From Palsa-506 sp963707065 (GTDB lineage Bacteria; Actinomycetota; Actinomycetes; Streptosporangiales; Streptosporangiaceae), in assembly GCA_963707065.1 (NCBI GenBank), contig CAVPPJ010000014.1, positions 57,908-121,907 of the forward strand: a DNA stretch of 64,000 nt, written 5' to 3'. The notes under the pieces are model-generated. The model was given only the letters and a program-made list of their open reading frames with translations. It did not search any database and was not told where the DNA came from. This document shows, piece after piece, positions 26,091 through 36,293 of this stretch. Positions within the stretch are counted from its first letter, which is position 1, and every line of letters begins with the position of its first letter. Made by a program: the position numbers and the translations under genes.

Positions 26091-27278
26091 GTGCCCGTGG
26101 CGACCGAGATCGCACAGCCTAAGGCGGCCCGCAAGGACCTGACCCGGGCTGAATGGCGGCGGCTCGGCGGCATGGGCCTGGTGATCCTGGCCCTAAATGT
26201 CGGGGGCTGGGGAGTCTTCGCCTTCGCGGTCGTGCCCCACCATTTCCAGTTCAGGGGGCTCGGACTGGGGCTCGGCGTGGCGCTCACCGCATGGACGCTC
26301 GGGGCCCGGCACGCTTTCGACGCAGATCACATCTCGGCGATCGACAACACCACCCGCAAGCTGATGGCCGACGGGCGGCGGCCGCTCGGGACCGGGTTCT
26401 TCTTCGCCCTCGGGCACTCCTCGATCATCGTCGCCGTCGGCGCGGGCCTGGCCATCGCGGCGCGCGCGGTCTTCGGCGCGGTCGTCGACCCCACGTCGGG
26501 ATACGAGACGCTCGGCGGGGTCATCGGCACCTCCATGGCCGCAACGTTCCTGTACCTGATTGCCGCGCTCAACCTGGTGGTCCTGGCCGGCATCCTGAAG
26601 GTCTTCCGCGGAATGCGCCAGGGACTGTACGACGAGGAGGAACTGGAGCGCCAGCTGCAGGCCCGCGGCCTGATGTACCGGTTCTTCGGCCGCTTCATGC
26701 GGTCCATCACCAAGACCTGGCACATGTTCTTCGTCGGAATCGTATTCGGGATCGGCTTCGACACAGCCACCGAGGTGCTGCTGCTCGCCGCTACCGCAGC
26801 GGCGGCCACCCAGGGGCTGCCGTGGTATGCGGTGGTATCCCTGCCGCTGCTGTTCGCCGGGGGGATGACCCTGTTCGACACCATCGACGGGTGCTTCATG
26901 AATTTCGCCTACGGCTGGGCGTTCGCTAAGCCCGTGCGGAAGGTCTACTACAACCTGGTCATCACCGGCCTGTCCATCGCCGTCGCCTTCTTCATCGGCA
27001 CCATCGAGATTTTCGGCCTGCTCTCCACCGAGCTGCACATCCGCGGCGGCTTCTGGGACTTCATGGCCACGTTCAACATCAACAAGGCCGGGTTCGGCAT
27101 TGCCGCCCTGTTCATCATCGTCTGGGCGATGGCCCTCGGCTACTGGAAGATCGCGAAGGTTGAGACGACCTGGGCAACGGCCGCCGCCTCGCGCACGGTC
27201 CAGTTGCACCGAGCCGATGGGCCGCGAGCGACGGCCGGCGCACCGGCCGCAGACCCCGGTTCCCCGGCCGCATCATGA
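26091..27278 (+). CDS. Nickel/cobalt permease, NiCoT family
   Basis: GTG 26091 follows GCAGGAGG and gives 395 residues. The NiCoT signature RHAFDADHISAIDN is at 73-86, followed by the second signature FFALGHSSIIVAV and, later, IGFDTATEVLLLAATA and GMTLFDTIDGCFM, with eight membrane helices. The family imports Ni2+ or Co2+ with high affinity. The upstream B12 riboswitch argues that cobalt for corrin synthesis is the relevant metal. Selectivity cannot be settled from sequence alone. Confidence 0.93.
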   Translation: MPVATEIAQPKAARKDLTRAEWRRLGGMGLVILALNVGGWGVFAFAVVPHHFQFRGLGLGLGVALTAWTLGARHAFDADHISAIDNTTRKLMADGRRPLGTGFFFALGHSSIIVAVGAGLAIAARAVFGAVVDPTSGYETLGGVIGTSMAATFLYLIAALNLVVLAGILKVFRGMRQGLYDEEELERQLQARGLMYRFFGRFMRSITKTWHMFFVGIVFGIGFDTATEVLLLAATAAAATQGLPWYAVVSLPLLFAGGMTLFDTIDGCFMNFAYGWAFAKPVRKVYYNLVITGLSIAVAFFIGTIEIFGLLSTELHIRGGFWDFMATFNINKAGFGIAALFIIVWAMALGYWKIAKVETTWATAAASRTVQLHRADGPRATAGAPAADPGSPAAS

Positions 27279-27686
27279 CTTCCCGCAAGACTGGCCATAG
27301 GGATAGCACTGGCCGGTCACCGGACGCACGAGGCAAAGTGCGGGCATGAGCGCGGCAGGGCTTGATCAGGACGGGTTCATCGCGCGAGCTTGACGGGGAC
27401 GACCGCGCTCCCGGCCAGACACGACGCTCCTTTGTAACCTTCGTCATCGAACGACGCGCCGGACTGTGGCGGTTCGCTGCGGCCCACAACACGAATGTCC
27501 TGCCGCCACCCGGCTGACTGGGGCAGCCACCGCTGGAATGCTGCCCGATCAGCTCGGCCATGGACGCAGCCGGGCGTAGCAACGGGTATGCCCTACTGTT
27601 CCGGACTGCTGGCGAGTGGCTATTGGTATTTCTCGTGCTCAACGTGACATATCGCCGGTGTACCCCATCGGCGGTACTCTTGCTAA
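27279..27686. other. Non-coding stretch of 408 bases
   Basis: No frame here has family features or a ribosome site. Base composition is less GC-rich than the flanks near 27600-27690, just before the next gene. I see no repeat, hairpin or tRNA. Confidence 0.5.
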
Positions 27687-28235
<549 letters not shown>

Positions 28236-28477
28236 CCATCGGGCTTGCTGGCCCGGGCCGGCCGCATCATGGTGCCCTGGTTCGCGGCTCTTGCGCGCCC
28301 CACCGCAGCGTTCCCGCCGCGGCGGCCCGCAACAACGCCTTGGCCTGGCGCACCTCCCGAGCCGGCGGCGAAGCGAACTGCCTGCGGTTGACCGCGGCGC
28401 ACTGCTAAAGCGCCCGGTGCTAATGACGCTAATGGGACGGCGAGCTCGGCCGCCCGGCCTCGTATGATCACGTTGAA

Positions 28478-28975
28478 ATGAACGTTACCGTCCGCCCGGC
28501 TCAGCCAGGTGATGGCGCCGGAATCGTGCGCGTGTGGTCAAGTGCGGCCGCCTACTACACAGCTCTTGACCCCGCCCACTTCCAGGTGCCCCAGGGTGAG
28601 CACATGGCTGAGGACTGGGACGCCTTCCTGGGTCAGGAGGACAACAACTCACTGCGGCTCGTTGCTGAGACCGGCGGCTGGGTCATCGGCTGGCTGTCGG
28701 CTCGTATCGAGCTGCCCGAGGACAGCGCCGCGATCCAGCTCACCCGCGAGCATGGCTGGACCAGGCTGGCCGTCGATGCCCTTATCGTCGACCAGGCCCA
28801 CTGGCGGAACGGCTCCGGCACGGCATTGCTCAAGGCGGCCGAGGCATGGGCCCATGACCGGGGCGCCCAGATTGCCCGCCTGGACACCTTTGCGCACAGT
28901 CCGGTTTCGGTGCCCTTTTATGAAGATCGCATGGGTTACCAGCGGCGAGCGATCACATTCCAGAAGCGGTTGTAG
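28478..28975 (+). CDS. GNAT family N-acetyltransferase
   Basis: The 165-residue protein carries a GNAT fold: VTVRPAQPGDGAGIVRVWS at the start, LAVDALIVDQAHWRNGSGTA (motif A with the acetyl-CoA loop RNGSGTALL, about 103-115) and FYEDRMGYQRRAITFQKRL at the end. The acceptor is unknown. The 240 bases before it (28236-28477) hold nothing recognisable. Confidence 0.87.
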   Translation: MNVTVRPAQPGDGAGIVRVWSSAAAYYTALDPAHFQVPQGEHMAEDWDAFLGQEDNNSLRLVAETGGWVIGWLSARIELPEDSAAIQLTREHGWTRLAVDALIVDQAHWRNGSGTALLKAAEAWAHDRGAQIARLDTFAHSPVSVPFYEDRMGYQRRAITFQKRL

Positions 28976-29122
28976 ACGGTGCCTATGGGCGCTCCGTGCC
29001 CCAAGGCCGAACGCACTGCCGGTTGCTCCGTGAATGACCGTGCGTGACCCTCCTGACGCGTGAGCGGCTCAACGCTGCCCGGCACGCGGCGCGACGGCAC
29101 AGGCTTCCGCCTCCAGAGCGAT

Positions 29123-29755
29123 CTATTCGGCCAGATGCGCGAAATTCATGATGAAGACACGCACATCGCCGCCCGGAAGCCCGGCGAAGCCTACATGCCG
29201 GTAGAACCCGGCAGCCCGCTGGTTGCTGCGCCTGACGTGCAGGTGCAATCCAGGTGAATCCTGATCACGAAGGGCTGAGATCACTGTCGCGATTAGCTGT
29301 CGCCCGGTCCCCTGCCCTTGCAATCGCGGGACGAGGTTAATGTGCAGGTGCGACGGGAAGTCTCTGGCCAGCTCGTCCGGCGTGCCCGACGGGTGATGGA
29401 TCCGATGCAACGCAAACTGCTCCGGCGGTGACAGGCCCTTAGCCAGATCCGGCGATGGTTCCGGATGGCTCGCGCGCAGTGCTGGCCACCAGTCACGCTC
29501 GAGGCGCTGCTCGAAGGCCTGGCTGTCTAGCGCCGCGACGACGTAGCCGCCCACACCGCCTGCGTCCTGGGCCACGAAGGCGAGCGACGGCTCGAAGATG
29601 GCATACGGCGCCGCATATATATGTCCCGGCATCCTGGGGTCGCGGAACATCGACGTAGCATCGTGGCCGTTGTCCGCGGTCTGCACGCAGATGCGGTACA
29701 ACTCGTCGAGGTCGTCAGCCTGATAAGGGCGGATGCGGGCTGGTTCGCTGCTCAC
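29123..29755 (-). CDS. GNAT family N-acetyltransferase
   Basis: GTG 29755 (VSSEPARIRPYQADDLDELY) gives 210 residues. PYQADDLDELYRICVQTAD, HLHINLVPRLQGQGTGRQLI (motif A) and HLHVRRSNQRAAGFYRHVGF (motif B) place it near the GNATs found next to O-GlcNAcase-like domains. Upstream in-frame starts up to 29812 add residues without similarity. Acceptor unknown; single gene. Confidence 0.85.
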   Translation of the reverse strand: MSSEPARIRPYQADDLDELYRICVQTADNGHDATSMFRDPRMPGHIYAAPYAIFEPSLAFVAQDAGGVGGYVVAALDSQAFEQRLERDWWPALRASHPEPSPDLAKGLSPPEQFALHRIHHPSGTPDELARDFPSHLHINLVPRLQGQGTGRQLIATVISALRDQDSPGLHLHVRRSNQRAAGFYRHVGFAGLPGGDVRVFIMNFAHLAE

Positions 29756-29872
29756 GGGATTTGTTCTACCGCACTGCGGAGATCCGGTGTAGTCCAAGCT
29801 CGTTGGCGTCACCTTGGGTGTCAGCCAGCAGCCCTATCCCGGACCGATTGCAAGCTCCGATGGCCTCTTCGT

Positions 29873-30064
29873 CTATCCCTGTGCTCCTGAGCCTGGGATA
29901 TCCGGCCGCCAGTACTGCAACTCGTCCGCTGCCTTCTCCAGGCCCAGCTCTTCCAGAGGGCTGCCCTGCCCCGTCCGCAAGTGGCGCAGTACCGTTGCCA
30001 TGAATTCATCCAGCGCCGCTGTTGCCCTCTTCACAGGCATGGGCTCCGGCTTGTCATCTGTCAT
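29873..30064 (-). CDS. Small acidic protein of unknown function
   Basis: ATG 30064 gives 63 residues: MTDDKPEPMPVKRATAALDE followed by FMATVLRHLRTGQGSPLEEL. The pattern is helical and charged, without membrane segments. I do not recognise the family. It lies alone between a GNAT gene and a DUF1697 gene. Codon positions look coding, but the evidence is thin. Confidence 0.4.
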   Translation of the reverse strand: MTDDKPEPMPVKRATAALDEFMATVLRHLRTGQGSPLEELGLEKAADELQYWRPDIPGSGAQG

Positions 30065-30269
30065 AGAGGTAGCTTGCCACGGCAAGAGGTTCACCACGCC
30101 TGCCGTGCGGTGGCGATGGCGGCGGCACCTTCGCCGACGACTGGCTCTGACCTTCCGCTTTCAGGATTAGCGATCTCGGAGTTAGGCGTAGGCACTGCGC
30201 GAAGCGAGCCATTGCCGTGCTCGTGGATCCTGCGGCTCGCCGTCACCGGCCGGAAGATGCGCCTACAGG

Positions 30270-30845
30270 TCAGGGTCCGCAAAGCTCGGCCAGCCTGCTG
30301 ACCGTCGCCCAGTTGCGCGCCGTTCCGGCCACTGCGGCCGAGGTCGGTCCGCCCGCCCTGGCGAGCACACGGCGCAGTTCGCTGCGCGGGTACCCGTCCG
30401 GGGTATGCAGGTAGACCGTGCGGCCGAGCACCTGGGCCTCGTCCCGGCTGCCTTTCGCCCGCACTTGCCGCTCTGCGCCGGCCACCCAGGCGGCCAGCCC
30501 GGGTCCGGGTACGCCGGGCAGGAACACCGCATGCAGCCGCCTGGGATCCGCCTCGCCCGGATACGGGTTGTCGCGCACGCAGCGGGCGAGCTCCTCGCGG
30601 GAGAGCACCACGGCGCGAGCCCGCACGCCGATGCCGTCGGCGATGGCTCGCTCCAGCTCAGCGGCCAGTGCCGGAGCGTCCGTGCGGCCCGCCAGCCGCG
30701 GAGTGAACAGCACGTTCCCGCTCTGGATGTAGGTCATGACATCGGCATGGCCGAGCGAGGTCACAACCTCCCGGAGTTCCGCCATCGTGACCTTCTTGCT
30801 GCCGAGGTTGTTGACCCCGCGCAGCAACACAACGTGAGTGGGCAC
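30270..30845 (-). CDS. DUF1697 family protein
   Basis: The 191-residue protein opens MPTHVVLLRGVNNLGSKKVT and continues MAELREVVTSLGHADVMTYI and QSGNVLF, the hallmark of DUF1697. The rest (VLSREELARCVRDNPYPGEA, TVYLHTPDGYPRSELRRVLA) keeps the family blocks to the end. The family has a ferredoxin-like fold; its activity is unknown. Confidence 0.93.
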   Translation of the reverse strand: MPTHVVLLRGVNNLGSKKVTMAELREVVTSLGHADVMTYIQSGNVLFTPRLAGRTDAPALAAELERAIADGIGVRARAVVLSREELARCVRDNPYPGEADPRRLHAVFLPGVPGPGLAAWVAGAERQVRAKGSRDEAQVLGRTVYLHTPDGYPRSELRRVLARAGGPTSAAVAGTARNWATVSRLAELCGP

Positions 30846-31179
30846 GCCAGCATCATGTCAATACCTCGCCGTCATCGAGCCCAGCCCAGGCCACAGGCAC
30901 GCAGGTCCCGATGTGGACGCGGTTCTAGCGGTCTCGGTCATCGCGGTGGCCGAGTAGCCGTCGCCCTGGACGATGGAGTGGTGACCACCAGGTCTCGTCG
31001 CAGCGGGTGACGTTGCAGCTGACCTTGACATGGCCGCCGCATGCGTCCTGGGCTGCTGGGCGGTCGCATGTTCCCGGCTCACCTTGGAGTGATGGTTTGC
31101 AGCTGACCGTTGACCGGTGCGAGCCAGGGCCTGGAACGTGTGGCTTCGGGCGGCGAAGGCGCACCCAGAGGTGGCGGGT
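30846..31179. other. Non-coding stretch of 334 bases
   Basis: No gene is supported. GACGTTGCAGCTGACC-like and GTTTGCAGCTGACCGTTGACC-like lines near 31010 and 31095 look like a diverged short repeat. Confidence 0.4.
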
Positions 31180-31926
31180 TCAGGCGATAAGCAGGCGAAG
31201 GCCAAGCTCTGCTGCCTCGAGATCGACGAGGTCGCGGTTGCGTTCGGCCCACCGGCCGGATGCGAGGTCATCACGGAGGCTGCGCACTACCCGCTGCTCG
31301 GCGTCCGGCCCGACTCTGGCCCACACCGAAATGCCGCGACGGACATGATCGTCCAGGTATGCCTCGGGCCGGCGCCAGTAGGCTTCGAAGAAGCCGTCTG
31401 CGCAGTCCCACGGGATGAGCACCTGCTCCATCCGGGCGCCGATCGCGCGGGCCAGCTCGGTCAGCGAAGGACGGCCGGTGACCAGGTCAGCGACCTCGGG
31501 CAGGTAGTCACGAGTCAGCCAGAACCGGCGACGCCATCCGGTGTCGCTGCTGTCGTGTGTGAACACCACCACGCGCCGAGCCACGCGCCGCATCTCGCGC
31601 AGGCCGGCAATTGGGTCCTGCCAGTGATGGACGGTGGCGAAAGCCATCGCGGCGTCGAAGGACTGGTCCTCGAACGGAAGGCTCTCCGCGGTGGCAGCCA
31701 CGCACTGCGCTGCGCCTGCGGGACGCTGCGCCCGCATGAGCGCCGACGGTTCCACCGCGGTGACGTCACGGCCGGGGGGCTCGTAGGAGCCGGTGCCAGC
31801 CCCGACATTCAGCACGGTCCGCGCATCGCCGAGCGCAGCCCAGACCTGCGCGGCGATCCGCGGCTCGGTGCGCCGCGTCACGGTGTAGGTGGCTCCGATG
31901 GTGTCATACAACTGAATGCTGGACAT
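31180..31926 (-). CDS. Class I SAM-dependent methyltransferase
   Basis: ATG 31926 gives 248 residues starting MSSIQLYDTIGATYTVTRRT. Motif I is TVLNVGAGTGSYEP (about 37-50), followed by DVTAVEPSALMRAQR, FDAAMAFATVHHWQDP and LREMRRVARRVVVFTHD, a typical Methyltransf_11 layout. Substrate unknown. Downstream of it are 334 non-coding bases. Confidence 0.88.
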   Translation of the reverse strand: MSSIQLYDTIGATYTVTRRTEPRIAAQVWAALGDARTVLNVGAGTGSYEPPGRDVTAVEPSALMRAQRPAGAAQCVAATAESLPFEDQSFDAAMAFATVHHWQDPIAGLREMRRVARRVVVFTHDSSDTGWRRRFWLTRDYLPEVADLVTGRPSLTELARAIGARMEQVLIPWDCADGFFEAYWRRPEAYLDDHVRRGISVWARVGPDAEQRVVRSLRDDLASGRWAERNRDLVDLEAAELGLRLLIA

Positions 31927-32287
31927 GACACTGCCTTCCTGGCCGTCACCACCGTCGTCCCCGCACCGCGCATGTGGCCCGGGTAACGTTTCGCTGCGCG
32001 GGGGTGCCTGGCCTGCGCACCATTTCATCACGTTGGCCGACCTGACGTTCCGCAGGCCACCGGCCAGATCACGCAGCGGGCCCGGGCCGCCACCAGCCAG
32101 TCCCTGCCGGACTCCCGCTGGTGTCGAACGACGGTCTGACGCGGGCGCGCAGCCACGCGGCGAACCGCTGGTGCTCAATGATCTTCGCCTCGGTGGATGT
32201 GCCGCGCCAGGCAGGGCGTGCCCGCGTCCTGGATCCGGCAGCCGAGGGCGGCCAGGTTGACAGGTAGACCCAGCTACCCTGGCCTAC
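31927..32287. other. Non-coding stretch of 361 bases
   Basis: No supported gene, repeat or RNA; the region is the shared upstream space of two divergent genes (31180-31926 minus, 32288-32929 plus) and must hold both promoters, which I could not locate with confidence. Confidence 0.4.
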
Positions 32288-32929
32288 ATGCGGAAGCTGA
32301 TCGTCAGCAACTTCCTGACGCTGGACGGTTACTACGAGTCGACCAACAAGACGTTCGACCGATTCTTCGACTACTTCCACGAGGACTACGGCGAGAACGA
32401 GGCGTTCGACGAGTACAACACCGTGCTGCTGCGCGGCGCCGACACGCTGATCCTCAGTGGGCGCACGTCATTCCTGGCCAATAAGGACTACTGGGTGTCC
32501 TATCCGAACACTCCCGGTGACACCCCCCCTGGTACCGCGATCCGGCGCGAGTTCGCAGAGCTCATCCGCGCCACGGAGAAGTACGTCGTCTCCAACACCA
32601 TCTCCGCGGAGGATCTGGAACCGTGGCAGGACACCACCCGCATCATCCGCGGCGCGAACCTCTACGCGGAGATCGCCGCGCTCAAGGCGCGCCCCGGGCG
32701 CGACATCCTGCTGCAGCTGAGCCGGCAGCTCTGGAACGACCTGCTCGTCCACGACCTAGTGGACGAGTTGCACCTGACCATCTTCCCGGTCATCGCGGGC
32801 GAGGGGATTCCGCTGTTCACGGGCCGCCCGCCGGTCTCGCTCAAGCTGCTGTCCACCCGAACCTGGGCAGGCTCAGGCAACATCCTTGCGGTGTACCAGC
32901 CAATCCTCCGCGAACCTGTGCCGGGGTAA
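32288..32929 (+). CDS. Dihydrofolate reductase family protein (RibD C-terminal type)
   Basis: The 213-residue protein begins MRKLIVSNFLTLDGYYESTN and shows LLRGADTLILSGRTSF, EKYVVSNTISAEDL, GRDILLQLSRQLWNDLLVHD and ELHLTIFPVIAGEGIPLFTG, the standard blocks of this NADPH-dependent reductase-like family. It is longer than the copy at 27687 and belongs to the FDRFF..YF subgroup. Substrate unknown. Confidence 0.9.
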   Translation: MRKLIVSNFLTLDGYYESTNKTFDRFFDYFHEDYGENEAFDEYNTVLLRGADTLILSGRTSFLANKDYWVSYPNTPGDTPPGTAIRREFAELIRATEKYVVSNTISAEDLEPWQDTTRIIRGANLYAEIAALKARPGRDILLQLSRQLWNDLLVHDLVDELHLTIFPVIAGEGIPLFTGRPPVSLKLLSTRTWAGSGNILAVYQPILREPVPG

Positions 32930-33215
32930 GGGGATCCGCTGCCAACGCGGCAACCCGAGGTAACGAACCGAGACGGTGGCTGGCGGACGACCCAATCTTC
33001 CTACGGATCTGTGAGAGGCATTTCAGCGGTCAGATTGCAAGCGACTGGTCGGCCGAACTTGCGGGCGGGCAGGCGCTCCAGCTGGTTGGGGTGAGCGAAC
33101 CGGCGGATGCAAGGCTTCGGACGGCAAGTACGCTCTCAGAATCCCGCAGCTCCTTGCGCACACAACCATTACCAGCATGTGACTTTGGGATCCAGCGCCC
33201 GCCGGAGGAGGCCTG

Positions 33216-34109
33216 ATGCGGATTAACCTAGGCGACGTGAACCTATGGTTCGATGTATCTGGACCGTCCATTGTTCCCGGCGGAGCGACAGTAATCGAAC
33301 GCCCGACTCTCGTGGCCGTACATGGCGGCCCTGGCACGGACCATATCAACATGAAGGCGGGGTTGGCGCCGCTCGCTGACCATTTCCAAATTCTCTTCTA
33401 CGATCAGCGCGGGCACGGTCGCAGTGACCATAGCACCTCCGAGTTTTGGAACCTGCGGACCTGGGCCAATGACCTCAAGCGGCTATGCGACATGCTCGGC
33501 CTGGTCAAGCCGGTGGTAATGGGCAGCAGCTTCGGCGGCCGCGTGGTCCTTACCTACGCCGGGCTTTTCCCCGGCCACGCAGGTGGCATCATTCTGGCCA
33601 ACACGACCGGGGGACGCTCGGACTACCGGCGCAGCGTCGAGATATTCCGCCGCCTGGGTGGCGACGAGGCAGCGGCTGTCGCGGAGCGCGACTTCGCTGA
33701 GCTGAGCGAGGAGTCGCTCGCCGAGTTCCGGCGCGTCTGCGGCCCGCTCTACAGCAGCAAGCCCCGGTCCGCCGAAGAACTCCGCCAGCAGCAAGCCCGG
33801 TCGATCCAGACAATCGATGTCAGCCTCCATTTCTTCCGCAACGAGGCTCCGCATTTCAGTCCATGGAGCATGCTGGACAGGGTCAGAAGCCCCGTGCTCA
33901 TCCTCGCGGGCGAAGACGATCCCATGTGCCCGCTTCTGGTGGTCGAGGACCTGGCCAGCCAGCTCCCTGCAGACACGACCAGCCTGGTGCGCCTGCCCGG
34001 CGCCCGGCACCACATCTTCCGCGACCGGCCCGACCTCGCCTTCCCGGCCATCGAAGATTTCATCCGCCGAGTCAAGGACGGCGGGAGAGTCCGATCATCG
34101 ACGGTGTAA
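33216..34109 (+). CDS. Alpha/beta hydrolase (proline iminopeptidase-like)
   Basis: ATG 33216 follows GGAGGAGGCC. The 297-residue protein has the oxyanion motif HGGPG (36-40), DQRGHGRS (63-70), the nucleophile elbow GSSFGG (S105), an acid in AGEDDP and a final histidine in GARHHIFRD (about 270). The HGGPG/DQRGxGxS pair is typical of proline iminopeptidases and related hydrolases, though substrate preference is not deducible. The 286 bases before it hold no recognisable gene. Confidence 0.9.
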   Translation: MRINLGDVNLWFDVSGPSIVPGGATVIERPTLVAVHGGPGTDHINMKAGLAPLADHFQILFYDQRGHGRSDHSTSEFWNLRTWANDLKRLCDMLGLVKPVVMGSSFGGRVVLTYAGLFPGHAGGIILANTTGGRSDYRRSVEIFRRLGGDEAAAVAERDFAELSEESLAEFRRVCGPLYSSKPRSAEELRQQQARSIQTIDVSLHFFRNEAPHFSPWSMLDRVRSPVLILAGEDDPMCPLLVVEDLASQLPADTTSLVRLPGARHHIFRDRPDLAFPAIEDFIRRVKDGGRVRSSTV

Positions 34110-34287
34110 CTGGCGCTGCTGCGAGATGGTGGTGCTCGGAACGATGCGGCCTCATATCACGGTGACATCGAGGCAGCGACACCGGGTAGTTATACCGCCA
34201 CGGCAGCGGGCCGCCTGCCGGTTCACCCGCCTTTACTCGTCGCATGCTTGCGGACGCCCGAGCCACTGCTGAGCCGATGGGAGCACC

Positions 34288-34731
34288 ATGCCTGCCCGAT
34301 TCCAGCTCGTCATTGACTGCAAGGACCCCGAGCTGCTTGCCCGCTTCTGGGCGGCTGTCCTGGGATACGTGCTGGAACCGCCCCCCGAAGGATTCGCTAC
34401 CTGGGACGACTGGCGGCGCGACATCGGGCTTCCCGACAGTGAGCTGGGAATCGGCGCGGACAGCATCATCGATCCCCACGGTAACGGCCCCCGCATCTGG
34501 TTCCATGTGATGCCGGACGCCAAGGTGGTCAAGAACCGCCTCCACCTCGACATCCACGTCAGCGGCAGCCGTTCGGACCCGCTCGCCACCCGCATACAGC
34601 GAGTCGACGCCGAGGCCAGGCGGCTGACGGATCTCGGGGCCACGCTCACCGTAGTCATGAGCGCCGAAGGCCTCGATCACTACGCGGTGGGGATGAAGGA
34701 CCCCGAAGGCAACGAGTTCGACATCAACTGA
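34288..34731 (+). CDS. VOC/glyoxalase family protein
   Basis: The 147-residue protein starts MPARFQLVIDCKDPELLARF and keeps FWAAVLGYVLEPPPEGFATW, RLHLDIHVSGSR and VGMKDPEGNEFDIN, the blocks of the Glyoxalase_6-like VOC group common in actinomycetes. One VOC motif pair could form a metal site in a dimer (H in LHLDI, E in GNEFDI). Function unknown; some relatives bind drugs. Confidence 0.9.
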   Translation: MPARFQLVIDCKDPELLARFWAAVLGYVLEPPPEGFATWDDWRRDIGLPDSELGIGADSIIDPHGNGPRIWFHVMPDAKVVKNRLHLDIHVSGSRSDPLATRIQRVDAEARRLTDLGATLTVVMSAEGLDHYAVGMKDPEGNEFDIN

Positions 34732-34918
34732 CGCCTGCGCCCGCCGCGGCTCCTCGTGCCGGAGCTGCCCAGACAAGCCGACTCAGTGCTCTGCTTGTGC
34801 ACCTGTCTTGAGCTACTTGCGGGTGCCTCTCCGCAGGGGCAGTTGCAGGTTGAGACGCCGTGCCATGCGTCGTGGCATTTTGGCGTGTTCCCAGCGGTAC
34901 CAGCATGCTTCGAAGGGA

Positions 34919-35449
34919 TCATCGGTCATGCTCGCCATGCCGGAACCGGTGCGTTGTAGCGCCGAACGGGTCGCCCTTGGCATGGGCGAACACCTTGACC
35001 GGCGTGACGGAGAACACCATCGCCTCACCGCTGCCATCCAGGCCGCGGAAACAGCCATCGCGGGCGGTGAACTGCCACCGCCCGTCCCACTTGGCGGCGA
35101 ACGCCCCGGCGACGCGGCGGAGCACGGCGTCGTCGGTCACCCGCACCGCATCGCCCTCCACCACGACGTCCAGCCCCCGGTCCCACCGGCTGCATCCGGT
35201 GGTCAGCACCACATGAGGATTGGCGCGCAGGTTGGCGAACTTCTGCTCGCCGGCGCCCGTGGAAAACCAGACGGCCCCCTCCGCCCACGCCGCGACGACC
35301 GGGGTGACATGCGGCCGGCCATCGGCCCGGACCGTGGAAACCCAGAACAACTCGGCAGCCGCGAGAACCCCCTGGGTCTCCTCCCACCCCACCGCAACCG
35401 CGGCAGGATCGCTATACCGCTGATCCAACGTGGTGACTGGCACAAGCAT
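34919..35449 (-). CDS. Pyridoxamine 5'-phosphate oxidase family protein
   Basis: ATG 35449 has GGGGAG seven bases upstream and gives 176 residues. LFWVSTVRADGRPHVTPVVA near the start, VWFSTGAGEQKFANLRANPH and LDVVVEGDAVRVTD form the split-barrel flavin- or F420-binding core. The C-terminal FSVTPVKVFAHAKGDPFGAT carries the family tryptophan-position segment in a variant form. Substrate unknown. Just upstream lies an integrase scrap on the other strand. Confidence 0.87.
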   Translation of the reverse strand: MLVPVTTLDQRYSDPAAVAVGWEETQGVLAAAELFWVSTVRADGRPHVTPVVAAWAEGAVWFSTGAGEQKFANLRANPHVVLTTGCSRWDRGLDVVVEGDAVRVTDDAVLRRVAGAFAAKWDGRWQFTARDGCFRGLDGSGEAMVFSVTPVKVFAHAKGDPFGATTHRFRHGEHDR

Positions 35450-35606
35450 CGGCATCTCCCCAATCACGGCACCGGCAGTGCCCGCCCGGCCGGCTGCGGC
35501 ACAACCCCAGCATGCCCTCCGCAGACAAGACTGGCCATCAGCGCAAAAATGGTCGCCCCGGCCTTGGGTACCCTGACCGGCACCGCGCCCGTGCCATCAG
35601 CCGGGG

Positions 35607-35829
35607 GTGAGGCTCGCCCTCCGCCGCTGCGACATCGACATGACGGCGGGCACTGTCAGCATCCGGCGGCAGTACATCGAGCTAGGCACCGGGCGCGCGC
35701 TCGGCCCGCCGAAACCCCCGCGCTGGCTTCCGGACCGTCGCCATTCCGGCTGGGCAGCGCTGTCACCGGCACTGGCGTTCCCGGCCTGCATTTTCATGAT
35801 CTCCGTCATGCGGGAAATACCCTGACCAC
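35607..35829 (+). pseudogene. Tyrosine recombinase (integrase), internal fragment
   Basis: One frame reads LALRRCDIDMTAGTVSIRRQ then YIELGTGRALGPPK, the strand before the catalytic core; another, from about 35733, reads GVPGLHFHDLRHAGNTLTTQ, which holds the HxLRH catalytic box. The stretch between is deleted and the tyrosine end is absent. It is a dead remnant of the same integrase type as the scrap at 63.6-64.0 kb. No tRNA fragment accompanies it. Confidence 0.7.
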
Positions 35830-35919
35830 GCAGGCGGGCCAGCAGCCCGGTGCGGGCGGGCGTAGCGTGTTGTGTGTGCCTCCCGGCCCAGTTCTTCCCG
35901 CAAACCCTATGGGGGCGTG

Positions 35920-36231
35920 ATGACACAGCAAGGCTCTGACCAGCCAGCCGAGCAGTTCCGCCGGGACCGCCATGAGCATGGCGGCATCCCGGAGCACATC
36001 GATGACGACCGGCTTGCCCGCCTGACCGAGGAGGAGCGGGTTGCGGCCGGGATCGACGATTACGACCCGGACGAGGTGCCGCCGGCGACCGACGCGCCGC
36101 CGCGGCCGGATGTTACTCAGACTGAGGCGTACCAGGAGGCGCGGGCCGAGATCCGCCGCCAGTTCGACAACGATGAGCTGACGATCGAGGGTGAGCGAGA
36201 CCAGTTCCCGCCTACGCGCTACGACCGATGA
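35920..36231 (+). CDS. Small acidic hypothetical protein
   Basis: ATG 35920 gives 103 residues rich in Asp, Glu and Arg: IPEHIDDDRLARLTEEERVA and AGIDDYDPDEVPPATD, ending DELTIEGERDQFPPTRYDR. No membrane or catalytic motif is visible. It is probably disordered in part. Family not recognised. Codon use is typical of the neighbourhood, which supports a real gene. Confidence 0.6.
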   Translation: MTQQGSDQPAEQFRRDRHEHGGIPEHIDDDRLARLTEEERVAAGIDDYDPDEVPPATDAPPRPDVTQTEAYQEARAEIRRQFDNDELTIEGERDQFPPTRYDR

Positions 36232-36293
36232 GGTTCCGGCCCGAACCCGACAGAGCTACATGGGTATGGGAGGGAAACAGGTAAGGAGCGCCG

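Noticed and set aside
33000..33215. Possible gene remnant before the alpha/beta hydrolase
   Set aside because: A frame reading DGKYALRIPQLLAHTTITSM faintly recalls a cytochrome bd subunit, but too little is conserved to make a call.
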